Shown one piece after another: positions 7,744-15,989 of a stretch of DNA of 64,000 bases. The first letter of the stretch is position 1, and the number at the start of each line of letters is the position of its first letter. The stretch spans positions 174,992 to 238,991 of the forward strand of contig JQIT01000008.1 in the NCBI GenBank assembly GCA_000830255.1, in the 5' to 3' direction. This DNA comes from Sulfuricurvum sp. PC08-66 (GTDB lineage Bacteria; Campylobacterota; Campylobacteria; Campylobacterales; Sulfurimonadaceae). Both the position numbers and the translations under genes were made by a program. The notes beneath the pieces are model-generated. The model had not been told where the DNA came from and did no database searches. It worked only from the letters and a program-made list of their open reading frames with translations.

Positions 7744-7877
7744 AACCTTTTTTCAATAGAATTTATATTATGTTAATCAAATAGTATTACTTCCACACAA
7801 TTGGGTGCTTGGACACAAAGTGAACCTTTAAGTCAAAAAGCCTATTATCTTCTACTCACACTATTAGGAGACAAAAG

Positions 7878-9143
7878 ATGGCGACTGTAACACTCACCAA
7901 TAATATCACTGGTAAAAGCTATGAGTTGGAGCTACTAGCTCCCTCCAAAGGTTCTGCGCTTATCGATGTTCGCACTCTTTACGCCAAAACGGGGCTTTTC
8001 ACCTATGACCCTGGATTTACCTCTACGGCAAGCTGCTCCTCTAATATCACCTACATCGATGGCGAAGCAGGTGAACTGCGCTATCGAGGCTACTCTATCG
8101 AATATTTGGCTAAAAACCACTCCTACATCGAAGTGTGTCACCTACTCCTCACGGGCGCCCTTCCCTCGCCATCGCAATTCAAAGAGTTCGATGCTGAACT
8201 TCGAAAACGTGCCTTTATCCCGCAAAGCATGGTCAAGCTCTTTCACGCTTTTCCAGATGGCTCCCACCCCATGTCAAACATGGCATCGGCAGTAGCCGCA
8301 TTGGCAAGCTTTCACTATGAGCATTTAGAGATGCAAGAGAGTCAAGATTTTCAAATCATGGCTCGAAGACTCATAGCCAAAATGCCTACATTGGCAGCCT
8401 TTAGTTACCGTCACTCCCTTAATATTCCTCTCATCTATCCCGATTTGGATCGCTCTTTTACGGAAAATTTTCTCTATATGATGCGTGCTTATCCTACGGG
8501 TCCGCGCGAGGAGATACGCCCTATCGAGATTGCTGCTTTGGATACGATTTTTACGCTACATGCCGATCATGAGCAAAATGCCTCAACATCCACCGTACGT
8601 GCGGTAGGTTCTACGGGTGCACATCCTTATGTGGCTATATCTGCGGGTATCTCTGCACTTTGGGGACCTGCGCATGGTGGTGCAAATGAAGCAGTCATTG
8701 CGCAGTTAATCGATATAGGCTCTATCGATAATGTGGATGCTTATATTGCACGCGCAAAAGACCCCAAGGATGATTTTAAGCTTATGGGATTTGGACATCG
8801 TGTCTACAAAAATTTCGACCCTAGAGCCAAACTACTCAAAAATCTTCTCGATGAGCTCAAAGAGGAGTTGGGTGTAGACAATAACCTCTTGAAAATAGCG
8901 CAAAAAATAGAGAGCGTAGCTCTCAGTGACCCCTACTTTATCGAACGCAAACTCTATCCCAATATCGATTTCTACTCGGGACTTATCCTCATTGCGCTAA
9001 AAATTCCACGACCGATGTTCACCGTCATTTTTACGATTGGTCGTACTGTAGGATGGATAACGCAATGGATAGAACAAAAAATGGATACAGAGCAAAAAAT
9101 TGCACGTCCAAGACAGCGCTACACGGGACCCATTATTGATTAA
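7878..9143 (+). CDS. gltA: Citrate synthase
   Basis: Condenses oxaloacetate and acetyl-CoA to citrate. The 421 residues match type II hexameric (NADH-sensitive) citrate synthases. Active-site segments are present: a His in the GPAHGGANEA loop, a second in MGFGHRVYKNFDPRA, the catalytic Asp in PNIDFYSG, and the C-terminal ARPRQRYTG. A TTAGGAG ribosome site precedes the ATG. The 134-bp upstream gap has a TATTAT at 7843-7848 that may be the -10 box, but the -35 is unclear. In autotrophic relatives using the reductive TCA cycle this enzyme works alongside ATP-citrate lyase, which is not in this window. Confidence 0.96.
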   Translation: MATVTLTNNITGKSYELELLAPSKGSALIDVRTLYAKTGLFTYDPGFTSTASCSSNITYIDGEAGELRYRGYSIEYLAKNHSYIEVCHLLLTGALPSPSQFKEFDAELRKRAFIPQSMVKLFHAFPDGSHPMSNMASAVAALASFHYEHLEMQESQDFQIMARRLIAKMPTLAAFSYRHSLNIPLIYPDLDRSFTENFLYMMRAYPTGPREEIRPIEIAALDTIFTLHADHEQNASTSTVRAVGSTGAHPYVAISAGISALWGPAHGGANEAVIAQLIDIGSIDNVDAYIARAKDPKDDFKLMGFGHRVYKNFDPRAKLLKNLLDELKEELGVDNNLLKIAQKIESVALSDPYFIERKLYPNIDFYSGLILIALKIPRPMFTVIFTIGRTVGWITQWIEQKMDTEQKIARPRQRYTGPIID

Positions 9144-9158
9144 AACAAAAAACGTTAT

Positions 9159-9191
9159 ACTACTCCCCTTCGTAAAATTTATAGGAGTAGT
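9159..9191. repeat. Inverted repeat covering the Shine-Dalgarno of the next gene
   Basis: ACTACTCC (9159-9166) and GGAGTAGT (9184-9191) are perfect 8-bp complements separated by 17 bases. The right arm contains the GGAG ribosome site of the gene starting at 9198. If transcribed whole, the hairpin would mask translation. A TATACT at 9156-9161 overlaps the left arm, so the repeat could instead be an operator. It might also be the gltA transcript end, though no T-run follows. Confidence 0.35.
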
Positions 9192-9197
9192 GAGCTG

Positions 9198-10262
9198 ATG
9201 CAATTTAGTAGACGCTTGTTTTTTTGGTTGCTTGTGTCACTCTATACGATGCATGCCTCTACGCACGCCCTCTTCTCGCATCGCATCCAAACCGCTCTCC
9301 ACTCCAATCTCTCGATGATTCAACCTGATTCTGCAACACTTTACAACTATCTCTCTTCTACCTATTTCCCAATGAGCCTGACGTTGAGCACCTATGAAAA
9401 GGGGCCAAAATGGTCTGTTTCGCTCGATTCAATAGGTGATGTACTGATGGATTGGGGCGAAGAGGGGGCATGGTATCATCGCGTAGGTTACGTAGGGCAC
9501 TTGCGGCAGGTCAAAAATTCCATAATGCTAGACGACAACCTACTCTATGGTAGCTATACATTGGGGTATGTAGGCTTTTTAGGTGCTTTGGAGTGGCAAA
9601 TAGCATTGGGGTTTTTGCACAATGGATTAGCGTTTAACAACCGTATCGAATCTTTGGGGCAGACGTATCTCATTATGCAGCCAAGTTATACTTTTGCATG
9701 GGAAAACGGTACACAATTTTTTGCACAGATAATTCATCAAGAGTCTAAATCCCTAACGCCGCTAAAGGTGTTCGATACTAACGGAAGTTTCATCAGTGAA
9801 GAGTTGTTGCGCCGCGAATACAACGCCATTGCGCTACGTCTAGAGGGACCTATTTTCGCACGTGACGCCTACATGGTAGAGCTAGGAGTTGCAGGATTCA
9901 ATAGTTCCTCTTATGGTGCAAAATTCTCAAGCTTCAACCAACATGCGCTTGCCTTAGACTATACACTGCACCTCAATGAGACCATGCGCTTAGCATTGCA
10001 TGCCTCACTCACTACGCGCAATTTCGGAAGTCTCATTTATGACGAGAGTTATTACGGCATTTCCAATTACGATTATGCCAATGACCCTCTCAACCTCCTG
10101 CGTGAAGACCACATCTCTCAATTCAAAATCGAATACACTTTCGCCCACGACAAAACGTGGTACTCCTCTATCGCCTATGCGCTCACAACCGTAGAGAGTG
10201 ATTTTCCTGCCATCGACCCGCAGATGCATGAGCTTAGCTATGCACTCTACTGGTTACCCTAA
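9198..10262 (+). CDS. Putative outer-membrane or periplasmic beta-rich protein
   Basis: A 354-residue protein I do not recognise. The N-terminus has a basic region (SRRLFF), a hydrophobic stretch to about residue 17, and possible Ala-X-Ala cleavage near residues 20-25. The mature part is rich in aromatic residues in alternating patterns (YTLGYVGFLGALEWQIALGF, YTFAWENGTQFFAQII), like a beta barrel. The last residues are ALYWLP, not the usual terminal Phe. It is 15 bp upstream of a FecR-domain protein, probably in the same transcript. A surface or transport role is possible but unproven. Confidence 0.7.
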   Translation: MQFSRRLFFWLLVSLYTMHASTHALFSHRIQTALHSNLSMIQPDSATLYNYLSSTYFPMSLTLSTYEKGPKWSVSLDSIGDVLMDWGEEGAWYHRVGYVGHLRQVKNSIMLDDNLLYGSYTLGYVGFLGALEWQIALGFLHNGLAFNNRIESLGQTYLIMQPSYTFAWENGTQFFAQIIHQESKSLTPLKVFDTNGSFISEELLRREYNAIALRLEGPIFARDAYMVELGVAGFNSSSYGAKFSSFNQHALALDYTLHLNETMRLALHASLTTRNFGSLIYDESYYGISNYDYANDPLNLLREDHISQFKIEYTFAHDKTWYSSIAYALTTVESDFPAIDPQMHELSYALYWLP

Positions 10263-10277
10263 AGAGAGGAGTCTGCA

Positions 10278-11381
10278 ATGCCTAAATTGATACTTATTTT
10301 ATTGCTAGGCTCCTTGGTATGGGGGAACATTGGCAAGGTCACTGCCATGCGTGGAGACGTCAAAATTACGCGCGGAATTGCCCTGTATCAAGCTCATATG
10401 GGACTCGAAATTGAAGAGGGAGATACCTTTTTTACCACCAAACGCGCAAGTATGCAAATCACTTTTGCTGACAACAGCGTAATAACATTGGGTCAAGATA
10501 CGGTTTTTAAAGTTCAAGAGTATCTCTACAACGAATCCAATACCACCGACAAAGCACAATTCAAACTCCACAAAGGCTTTTTCAAATCGATTACGGGACG
10601 TATTGGCAAAGTTGCACCCAAAAATTACACCATCAAAACCAAAAACTCTACGATTGGCGTACGTGGTACACAAATTATAGGCTCAAGTGACGACAAAAAA
10701 GAGAGTATCGCCTGTACGGATGGTGCTATTACCGTCGCCACAGGCACCAAAAAGGTCGTAGCAAAAGCCAATGAAGCCGTAGAGATAAAGCTCGACCCAC
10801 GCATCGTCTATACTGTAGCCTCCCCTACCGACGTCATGGTCATCGCTCAAGTCAAAGCAGGTATCAAAAAAGCCGACGACCCAGAGGTGAAACGCCGCCC
10901 TCAAAGCGAAGTGACAGTAGCAATCGCGCCACAAGCACAAAAAGTGCTCAAAAAACAGGGTATCGACCCTCAGACTATTTTGGAAAAACCTGATGTCACA
11001 CTCCAAGAGGCAAAACCATTGGATACAAAAACCAAACAAACACTCGACAAGGGCTTCGTGACCAATACCCAATCCTTCAAAAGCGAAAAAGTACTCGCGC
11101 AAGAGATAAAAGCGTTTGAGCAAAAAGTCTTGGAAGAAAAAACTCAAACTCTAGCACCCAAAACTGTAGAACCTCAAGAATCGAAAAAAGAGCCTCAAGC
11201 ACCCCAAGAGGAACCAAAAGTGCAAACACCACCCCCTGCTCCTAGCCCAGCAAAACCAGCCAAGCCTTTCCTGCCCAAAAGCCACACATACCGAACTATC
11301 GATGAGGCGAACAGGCATTGGGATCGTTTCGAGCAGATGCAGCGCCTCAATAATTTGCATAGCATGACGGGACGCTATTAA
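10278..11381 (+). CDS. Exported FecR-domain protein
   Basis: A 367-residue protein with a cleavable signal peptide (about 1-16, ending LGSLVWG). A FecR domain (about 20-150) includes the typical IEEGDTFFTTKRASMQITFADNS and KNSTIGVRGTQ segments. The middle is charged (170-270) and a Pro/Gln/Glu-rich tract spans about 290-335, a plausible spacer. FecR domains in sigma-regulator systems sit next to a FecI sigma factor. None is encoded here, so this belongs to the exported stand-alone class, some of which are surface or extracellular matrix proteins. GAGAGGAG precedes the ATG. Confidence 0.8.
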   Translation: MPKLILILLLGSLVWGNIGKVTAMRGDVKITRGIALYQAHMGLEIEEGDTFFTTKRASMQITFADNSVITLGQDTVFKVQEYLYNESNTTDKAQFKLHKGFFKSITGRIGKVAPKNYTIKTKNSTIGVRGTQIIGSSDDKKESIACTDGAITVATGTKKVVAKANEAVEIKLDPRIVYTVASPTDVMVIAQVKAGIKKADDPEVKRRPQSEVTVAIAPQAQKVLKKQGIDPQTILEKPDVTLQEAKPLDTKTKQTLDKGFVTNTQSFKSEKVLAQEIKAFEQKVLEEKTQTLAPKTVEPQESKKEPQAPQEEPKVQTPPPAPSPAKPAKPFLPKSHTYRTIDEANRHWDRFEQMQRLNNLHSMTGRY

Positions 11382-11404
11382 CCACACAAAAGGAGTTTTG
11401 AAAA

Positions 11405-12160
11405 ATGAGTTTTATACTACTGTTGCTTGTTGCAGGTATCTTTTATTGGCTTTTTGTCTCTTCGGGCAAAGGTCAATTTGTGAAAATACACCCTACTGTA
11501 AGCTTTGAGGAGGTTTTGCACAGCGAATATGGCTATATCATGGCGCTGGTGGCAAAACTGAGTAAATCTGACGGCTCCATCTCTGCACTAGAGCAAGCCT
11601 TTATTGCTTCGATATTGGATGATTTGGCGGGAGCTTTTCGCAATCCAGAGGAGGCACTAGGGCACTTAAAAGATATTTTCGATGAAGAGCAAGATATCGA
11701 GGATAATGTCGCTTTTGTCGCACAACATCTCTATGAAACCATTCGTAGCGAATCTCGCAAAGCACCCAAAATCTTGGAATTTTTGGTCAATTTAGCTTAC
11801 ATAGATGGCGTATTGCACCCCAAAGAGCGTCAAATTTTGGAGATTATTGCCCAAGAGTTGCGCCTAGAAAAATCGCTTTTATCGCGCTACATGGAGGAGT
11901 TTGCCAATCTTTATGCGCAACAACGCGCCCAAAGAAACTCAAATGCTATGAGCATCGAAGCAGCCTATGCACTGTTGGGCGTAGAGAGTAACGTCGATGC
12001 CACTACGCTCAAAAGCGCCTATCGCAAACAGGTCAAACTTCATCATCCCGATATTGTCAGTGGAAAAGGTGGTACGCATGAAGATATACAAGCTGCCACC
12101 AAAAAGCTTCAGGAGATAAATGAAGCCTACGAGCTCATCCAAAAAGCAAAAGGGTTTTAA
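11405..12160 (+). CDS. TerB/J-domain co-chaperone, DjlA-like
   Basis: A 251-residue protein with the DjlA layout. One N-terminal membrane helix (about 3-16) is followed by a TerB-like helical domain with the repeated acidic motif KSDGSISALEQAFI / YIDGVLHPKERQIL (about 40-165). A C-terminal J domain (about 182-250) carries the essential HPD (KLHHPDIV). DjlA proteins stimulate DnaK ATPase at the membrane and are linked to envelope stress. It follows the FecR protein by 23 bp with an AGGAG site. Its stop is 4 bp from that of the convergent cheV. Confidence 0.9.
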   Translation: MSFILLLLVAGIFYWLFVSSGKGQFVKIHPTVSFEEVLHSEYGYIMALVAKLSKSDGSISALEQAFIASILDDLAGAFRNPEEALGHLKDIFDEEQDIEDNVAFVAQHLYETIRSESRKAPKILEFLVNLAYIDGVLHPKERQILEIIAQELRLEKSLLSRYMEEFANLYAQQRAQRNSNAMSIEAAYALLGVESNVDATTLKSAYRKQVKLHHPDIVSGKGGTHEDIQAATKKLQEINEAYELIQKAKGF

Positions 12161-12164
12161 TACC

Positions 12165-13106
12165 CTATTTTGCTTCGTTCATCACTTCGATAATGAGTGG
12201 AATGATACGGTCGCTTTTGGTTTTGTCGATAAAAGCGCTTGCTCCCAATCGCTCTGCATCACGCTTGTTACTTGTGCCTGTCATGGAGCTGTTGATGATA
12301 ATAGGCAGACGTTTTGTGCGGTCACTAGAGCGAAGCTGCTTGACGACCGTAAAGCCTGAAACCTCTGGCATCTCTAGGTCAGTAATGACCGCAGGGATAA
12401 TCGAAGGGTCTTCCATCTCATCGATATACTCCAACAACTCTTTACCGTTAGGGAAAATAATACAAGAGAGATTAGCATGCTCAAAAATTTTGCGTAGATG
12501 CTTTTGCGCTGTTTTGCTATCCTCTGCGATGAGTACTTTTCCTTTGCGTAATTTCTCTGGTATATCCATATCTTCGATGTCATACGTATTATCCGTATCG
12601 ACCATCGCTTCAGGAATGACTTCTGAAAGCAACTTTTCATAGTCGAGTACCAAACAAATCTCGCCACTCTCTAATCGCGTATCGTTCACTACTTTTGAAG
12701 TGTCCGATACAGCGTAGCTATCGGGAGAGTGCAAATCTTGCCAATTTTTCTTGATAATACGATGTGCATAACTGATACGAAGCCCAATCATGATGCCATT
12801 GAAATCGCAAATGAGAAATTTTGAGGCATTTTTTTGCTCTTTTGTTAGACCAGCGCCTAGCCAACGAGGCAAATCGATAATAGGCACTAGCGAACCGCGA
12901 AGACTGATAGTCCCCTCCAAAAGCGGATGTGCACCAGGGATTTGGGTCAAATAGTGCTTTTTCGATTCGATTGCTTCGCGCGTTTTGAAAACATTAATAG
13001 CGTAAAAGGGTGCATCTTTTTCCATCCCTGTTTTGAATACCATAAGCTGTACTTCATTGTTTTCGGCTAGTTTTGTAACCGAATTAACATTTTCCATCAA
13101 AGACAT
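12165..13106 (-). CDS. cheV: Chemotaxis coupling protein CheV
   Basis: A 313-residue fusion of a CheW domain (about 15-165) and a phospho-receiver domain (about 188-310). It couples receptors to CheA and is thought to help adaptation or act as a phosphate sink. Receiver residues are visible: acidic pair E195/D196, phospho-acceptor D243 in ITDLEMPE, Ser273/274, and K295. CheV proteins are common in Campylobacterota, often in several copies. No other chemotaxis gene is in the window, so it is an unlinked paralogue. The next gene upstream on the same strand ends 37 bp away. Confidence 0.94.
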   Translation of the reverse strand: MSLMENVNSVTKLAENNEVQLMVFKTGMEKDAPFYAINVFKTREAIESKKHYLTQIPGAHPLLEGTISLRGSLVPIIDLPRWLGAGLTKEQKNASKFLICDFNGIMIGLRISYAHRIIKKNWQDLHSPDSYAVSDTSKVVNDTRLESGEICLVLDYEKLLSEVIPEAMVDTDNTYDIEDMDIPEKLRKGKVLIAEDSKTAQKHLRKIFEHANLSCIIFPNGKELLEYIDEMEDPSIIPAVITDLEMPEVSGFTVVKQLRSSDRTKRLPIIINSSMTGTSNKRDAERLGASAFIDKTKSDRIIPLIIEVMNEAK

Positions 13107-13143
13107 AGATAACCCTTAAAAAAATTGGTTAAGTATAGCATAT

Positions 13144-13728
13144 CTACTCTGTCACGAGAGGTTCACTCACAAAAGCAACACAATGTAAAAAATCTTCACC
13201 CACCATCATCGGCACATAACGCATACCGCCCGTGAATTCAGAGGGCATTTTGGCCACGAGATTCCCAAAAAGTGAGGCTTCGTTGTAGATGAGACCATAA
13301 ATAGTCATAAAGGCTAAATCGATGACCTCTCCACTTGGCAATGTTATCCAACTGTGAAGTTTTTCGGGCGCAGCTTGGGTTTGAATAGCTGTTTTGTAGC
13401 TTTCAATTGTATCGACACCAAAGGTCTCGACAATATCCTCGTCATTGGGAACCTGTACATACCCAAACGTAAGTACGCTTTTGACACCCAAAAGTCTCTC
13501 GATAATAGGTAGAAATTGTAGGTGTAACTGCGTAGCTCCATTGGGTTGACGCATGAGCTTGACAAAACTCTCTTGGGTGAACATCTCCCCTATTTTGGGT
13601 CCAAGCTCATACATAAGCCACTCATTGATGTATCGCTTGTTTTCAAAAGGGAGCGATACATCGACATTGACCTTGGATTTTTTGCTTTGGTTGAGTGCTT
13701 CTTGAAAAAGCGATGGATAATCTTGCAT
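13144..13728 (-). CDS. Unrecognised cytoplasmic protein
   Basis: A 194-residue protein without signal peptide or membrane segments. I do not recognise the family. A His-Ser-Trp at about residue 125 is followed by PSGEVIDLAF, resembling the His-X-Trp...Gly-X-Val-Ile-Asp pair of transglutaminase-like or papain-fold proteins. No convincing upstream Cys is seen, so an enzyme activity is not claimed. The C-terminus has FTGGMRYVPMMVGEDFLHCVAF. It lies between cheV and a CitE-like gene on the same strand, each with its own short gap. Confidence 0.7.
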   Translation of the reverse strand: MQDYPSLFQEALNQSKKSKVNVDVSLPFENKRYINEWLMYELGPKIGEMFTQESFVKLMRQPNGATQLHLQFLPIIERLLGVKSVLTFGYVQVPNDEDIVETFGVDTIESYKTAIQTQAAPEKLHSWITLPSGEVIDLAFMTIYGLIYNEASLFGNLVAKMPSEFTGGMRYVPMMVGEDFLHCVAFVSEPLVTE

Positions 13729-13791
13729 AATAATTGCCTTGTGAAAAATAGAATCGATAGTATAAAAAAAGTGGCGTAAAAACTTGGTAAA

Positions 13792-14718
13792 TTAGCCGCG
13801 CAAAAGCGCCAAAGATGCTTTGTAAATAGGCTCATCGATAAAATCATAGTGCTCATCTTTGAAGCCTGTGATGCCTTGGGCTTGCATCGCTTCAAATTTT
13901 TCTACGATATAGCGTGCTTTTTTTAGCTTCTCTGTGTCAAGCGCAAAGGCTTGTATGATGTGTTGTGCTTGTTGCGGTGATATTGCCCCTTTGGCGCGAT
14001 AGCCTAAGCTCTTTTCGAGCGCCAACCACGCTTGCAACGCCTCGAGATTTTTGTACTCTTGGTAGACAAATGAGACGGGACGGATAGCGTGGCTTTTGCA
14101 CGTAATAAGAAAATGAGAGAGCAGATAGTGCATCAAAGGATTATCGATACGCACCCCCTCGATATCGAGTCCTAACTGTGCAAAAAAATCGAGCACACCT
14201 AGATAGAACGTCGTCACTCTAGGTATCGCCGCCAACTGTGCCATATGATTCCACGACCATGCCGTCTCGATAGAGAGATGGATATCAATACCTGCATGCA
14301 AAAGTGTCGGCACCCTCTCGATAGGGGTGTTTTGCTCTATTTTGGGGATGCGAATTGCATCGGGATGGACGCTGTTGAGAAGTGCTATCTCTTCAAACCC
14401 GCTCTCCTCGAGAGGATTGATACGCACCACAACATGCTTATCGAGCGCATGCGCATGAGTTGCGAAAAGTGCCACTAGATGTAGTGCCGCCTCCTTTTTT
14501 TCTGGGGCTACACCATCTTCGAGGTTGAACATAATAACATCCGTAGGAAGCTCATCGATTTTATTGAGGTGCTTGAGCTGATGCCCAGAGACCATGAGAG
14601 GTGCGCAAAAAGTGAGAGGTTTAACCTTTTGAGTTTGTGTAGAGCGAAGTGCGGCTACTCCTTGCCAATCTTGCGCGGCTAAGAGCGCTTCTATCTCATC
14701 GAGGCTTTGGAAAATCAA
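13792..14718 (-). CDS. HpcH/HpaI aldolase or CitE-like lyase
   Basis: A 308-residue TIM-barrel protein of the CitE/malyl-CoA lyase superfamily. Conserved pieces are in order: MFNLEDGVAPEKKEAA (metal and phosphate side), VVVRINPLEESGF, IRIPKIEQ, LSIETAWSW, LGVLDFFAQLGL, and GAISPQQAQ near the end. The enzymes cleave or form citryl-CoA or malyl-CoA type C-C bonds using Mg2+. No citrate lyase alpha or gamma subunit or CoA ligase is nearby, so this is a stand-alone homologue with unknown substrate. The cytochrome c gene lies 2 bp upstream on the same strand. Confidence 0.82.
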   Translation of the reverse strand: MIFQSLDEIEALLAAQDWQGVAALRSTQTQKVKPLTFCAPLMVSGHQLKHLNKIDELPTDVIMFNLEDGVAPEKKEAALHLVALFATHAHALDKHVVVRINPLEESGFEEIALLNSVHPDAIRIPKIEQNTPIERVPTLLHAGIDIHLSIETAWSWNHMAQLAAIPRVTTFYLGVLDFFAQLGLDIEGVRIDNPLMHYLLSHFLITCKSHAIRPVSFVYQEYKNLEALQAWLALEKSLGYRAKGAISPQQAQHIIQAFALDTEKLKKARYIVEKFEAMQAQGITGFKDEHYDFIDEPIYKASLALLRG

Positions 14719-14720
14719 AT

Positions 14721-15071
14721 TTACTCCTCTTTTTGTTTGGGTTTATTAATAGTCTGGAGATAATAATAAAGTGCAGCAATCTCATTTTCTGTCAGATAAT
14801 ACTGCGGCATCACCCCTTTGGCACGTTGCGTGCCCTTTTTGAAGCGAGCATAATCGAGCATATAAATGGGCGTGGTCTCTAGATGGCGTTTTTTGCCCTC
14901 CTCCTTGTAAGAGGCAATAATTTTACCCTCCCCTTTTTCACCGTGACATTTGGCGCACGATATGCCTCTGGGATTTTCATAGAGTAGCTTGGCATACTCA
15001 TCTTTGGTGATAAAAGAATCAGCCCCAAAAGCGGTGCCAAAACAGAGCAGAAAAAGCGGAGCAAAGCGCAT
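14721..15071 (-). CDS. Periplasmic mono-heme c-type cytochrome
   Basis: A 116-residue class I cytochrome c. The signal peptide ends near FGTAFGA (residue 17), so it is periplasmic. The heme site is C39-A-K-C42-H43, and M88 in GVMPQYYL is the likely sixth ligand. The C-terminal helix NEIAALYYYLQT is typical. I chose the ATG at 15071 because it begins the signal peptide and has an AAAAGG site. A longer in-frame reading upstream overlaps folD and has no support. It probably shuttles electrons to an oxidase or reductase. It is divergent from folD. Confidence 0.88.
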   Translation of the reverse strand: MRFAPLFLLCFGTAFGADSFITKDEYAKLLYENPRGISCAKCHGEKGEGKIIASYKEEGKKRHLETTPIYMLDYARFKKGTQRAKGVMPQYYLTENEIAALYYYLQTINKPKQKEE

Positions 15072-15096
15072 CAAAAGCCTTTTTAAACTGTAGCAA

Positions 15097-15115
15097 ATTA
15101 TATTTGAAGTATGAT
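15097..15115. promoter_or_regulatory. Divergent promoter pair, cytochrome c and folD
   Basis: On the minus strand TATAAT (15102 down to 15097) would start transcription about 19 bp before the cytochrome ATG. On the plus strand TATGAT (15110-15115) would start about 22 bp before the folD ATG. Both are -10-like only, with no clear -35 boxes. Confidence 0.4.
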
Positions 15116-15143
15116 AGCCAAAACAATTTTTTGTGGGGATAAA

Positions 15144-15989
15144 ATGGAAATTTTGGACGGCAAAAAGCTCGCCAATGCAATCCACGAAGAGGTCGCACAA
15201 TCGGTCTTGACACTCAAGCATGAGAGTGGGCGCGTACCTGGATTGGCAGTGATTTTGGTAGGCGAAGACCCTGCAAGTCATGTCTACGTAGGCATGAAAC
15301 GCAAGGCGTGCGAAAAAGCAAAAATCTACTCGATAGTACATGAAATGCCTGAGGATATCTCGCAAGAGGCTATTCTCAACACTATCGAGATGATGAACAA
15401 CAATCCCAACATCGATGGCATTTTGGTGCAAGTACCCCTGCCCGCCCACATCGACCAGACCACTATCCTCGAGGCTATCGCACCGCACAAAGATGTCGAT
15501 GGTTTTCACCCCTTTAATATGGGACGTTTAGTCTTGGGGCTTGATGGATTTGTGCCCTGTACGCCATTAGGTGTGATGCGATTACTTGCGGCGTACGGCA
15601 TCGACCCCAAAGGCAAAAACGCCGTCATCGTAGGAGCCAGCAATATCGTAGGCAAACCTATGGCAAGCCTGTTTCTCAATGCGCACGCTACTATCGATGT
15701 GTGCCACATTCACACCCAAAACCTCAAAGCCCATACGCTCAATGCTGATATTCTCGTCGTGGGCGTAGGCAAACGCAATCTTATCACCGCAGATATGGTC
15801 AAAGAGGGTGCGGTAGTTATCGATATCGGTATCAACAAAACCCCTGAAGGCAAAATCGTAGGTGATGTCGATTTCGATGCCGTAGCACCTAAATGTAGCT
15901 ACATCACTCCTGTGCCTGGCGGTGTAGGCCCTATGACTATTGCTATGCTATTAGAAAACACCCTTATCTCAGCCCAAAAAAGAGCCTAA
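15144..15989 (+). CDS. folD: Methylenetetrahydrofolate dehydrogenase/cyclohydrolase
   Basis: Bifunctional enzyme interconverting 5,10-methylene-, methenyl- and 10-formyl-tetrahydrofolate with NADP+. The 281-residue protein starts at the ATG at 15144, after GGGGATAA. An upstream in-frame ATG at 15111 lies within the promoter region. Motifs: VGEDPASHVYVGMKRKACEKA (catalytic Tyr and Lys, about 40-60), VQVPLPAHI, the Rossmann VVGASNIVGKPMA-type loop (here VIVGASNIVGKPMAS), and PVPGGVGPMTIAML. Its stop is followed directly by the lepB ATG. Confidence 0.96.
   Translation: MEILDGKKLANAIHEEVAQSVLTLKHESGRVPGLAVILVGEDPASHVYVGMKRKACEKAKIYSIVHEMPEDISQEAILNTIEMMNNNPNIDGILVQVPLPAHIDQTTILEAIAPHKDVDGFHPFNMGRLVLGLDGFVPCTPLGVMRLLAAYGIDPKGKNAVIVGASNIVGKPMASLFLNAHATIDVCHIHTQNLKAHTLNADILVVGVGKRNLITADMVKEGAVVIDIGINKTPEGKIVGDVDFDAVAPKCSYITPVPGGVGPMTIAMLLENTLISAQKRA

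Noticed and set aside
10683..11147. 154-codon antisense frame in the FecR gene, Cys/Phe-rich
   Set aside because: The composition mirrors Lys/Glu codons of the FecR protein; no domain and no ribosome site.
15072..15509. N-terminal extension of the cytochrome c frame
   Set aside because: It overlaps folD and would place the signal peptide in the middle of the protein; the ATG at 15071 gives a normal start.
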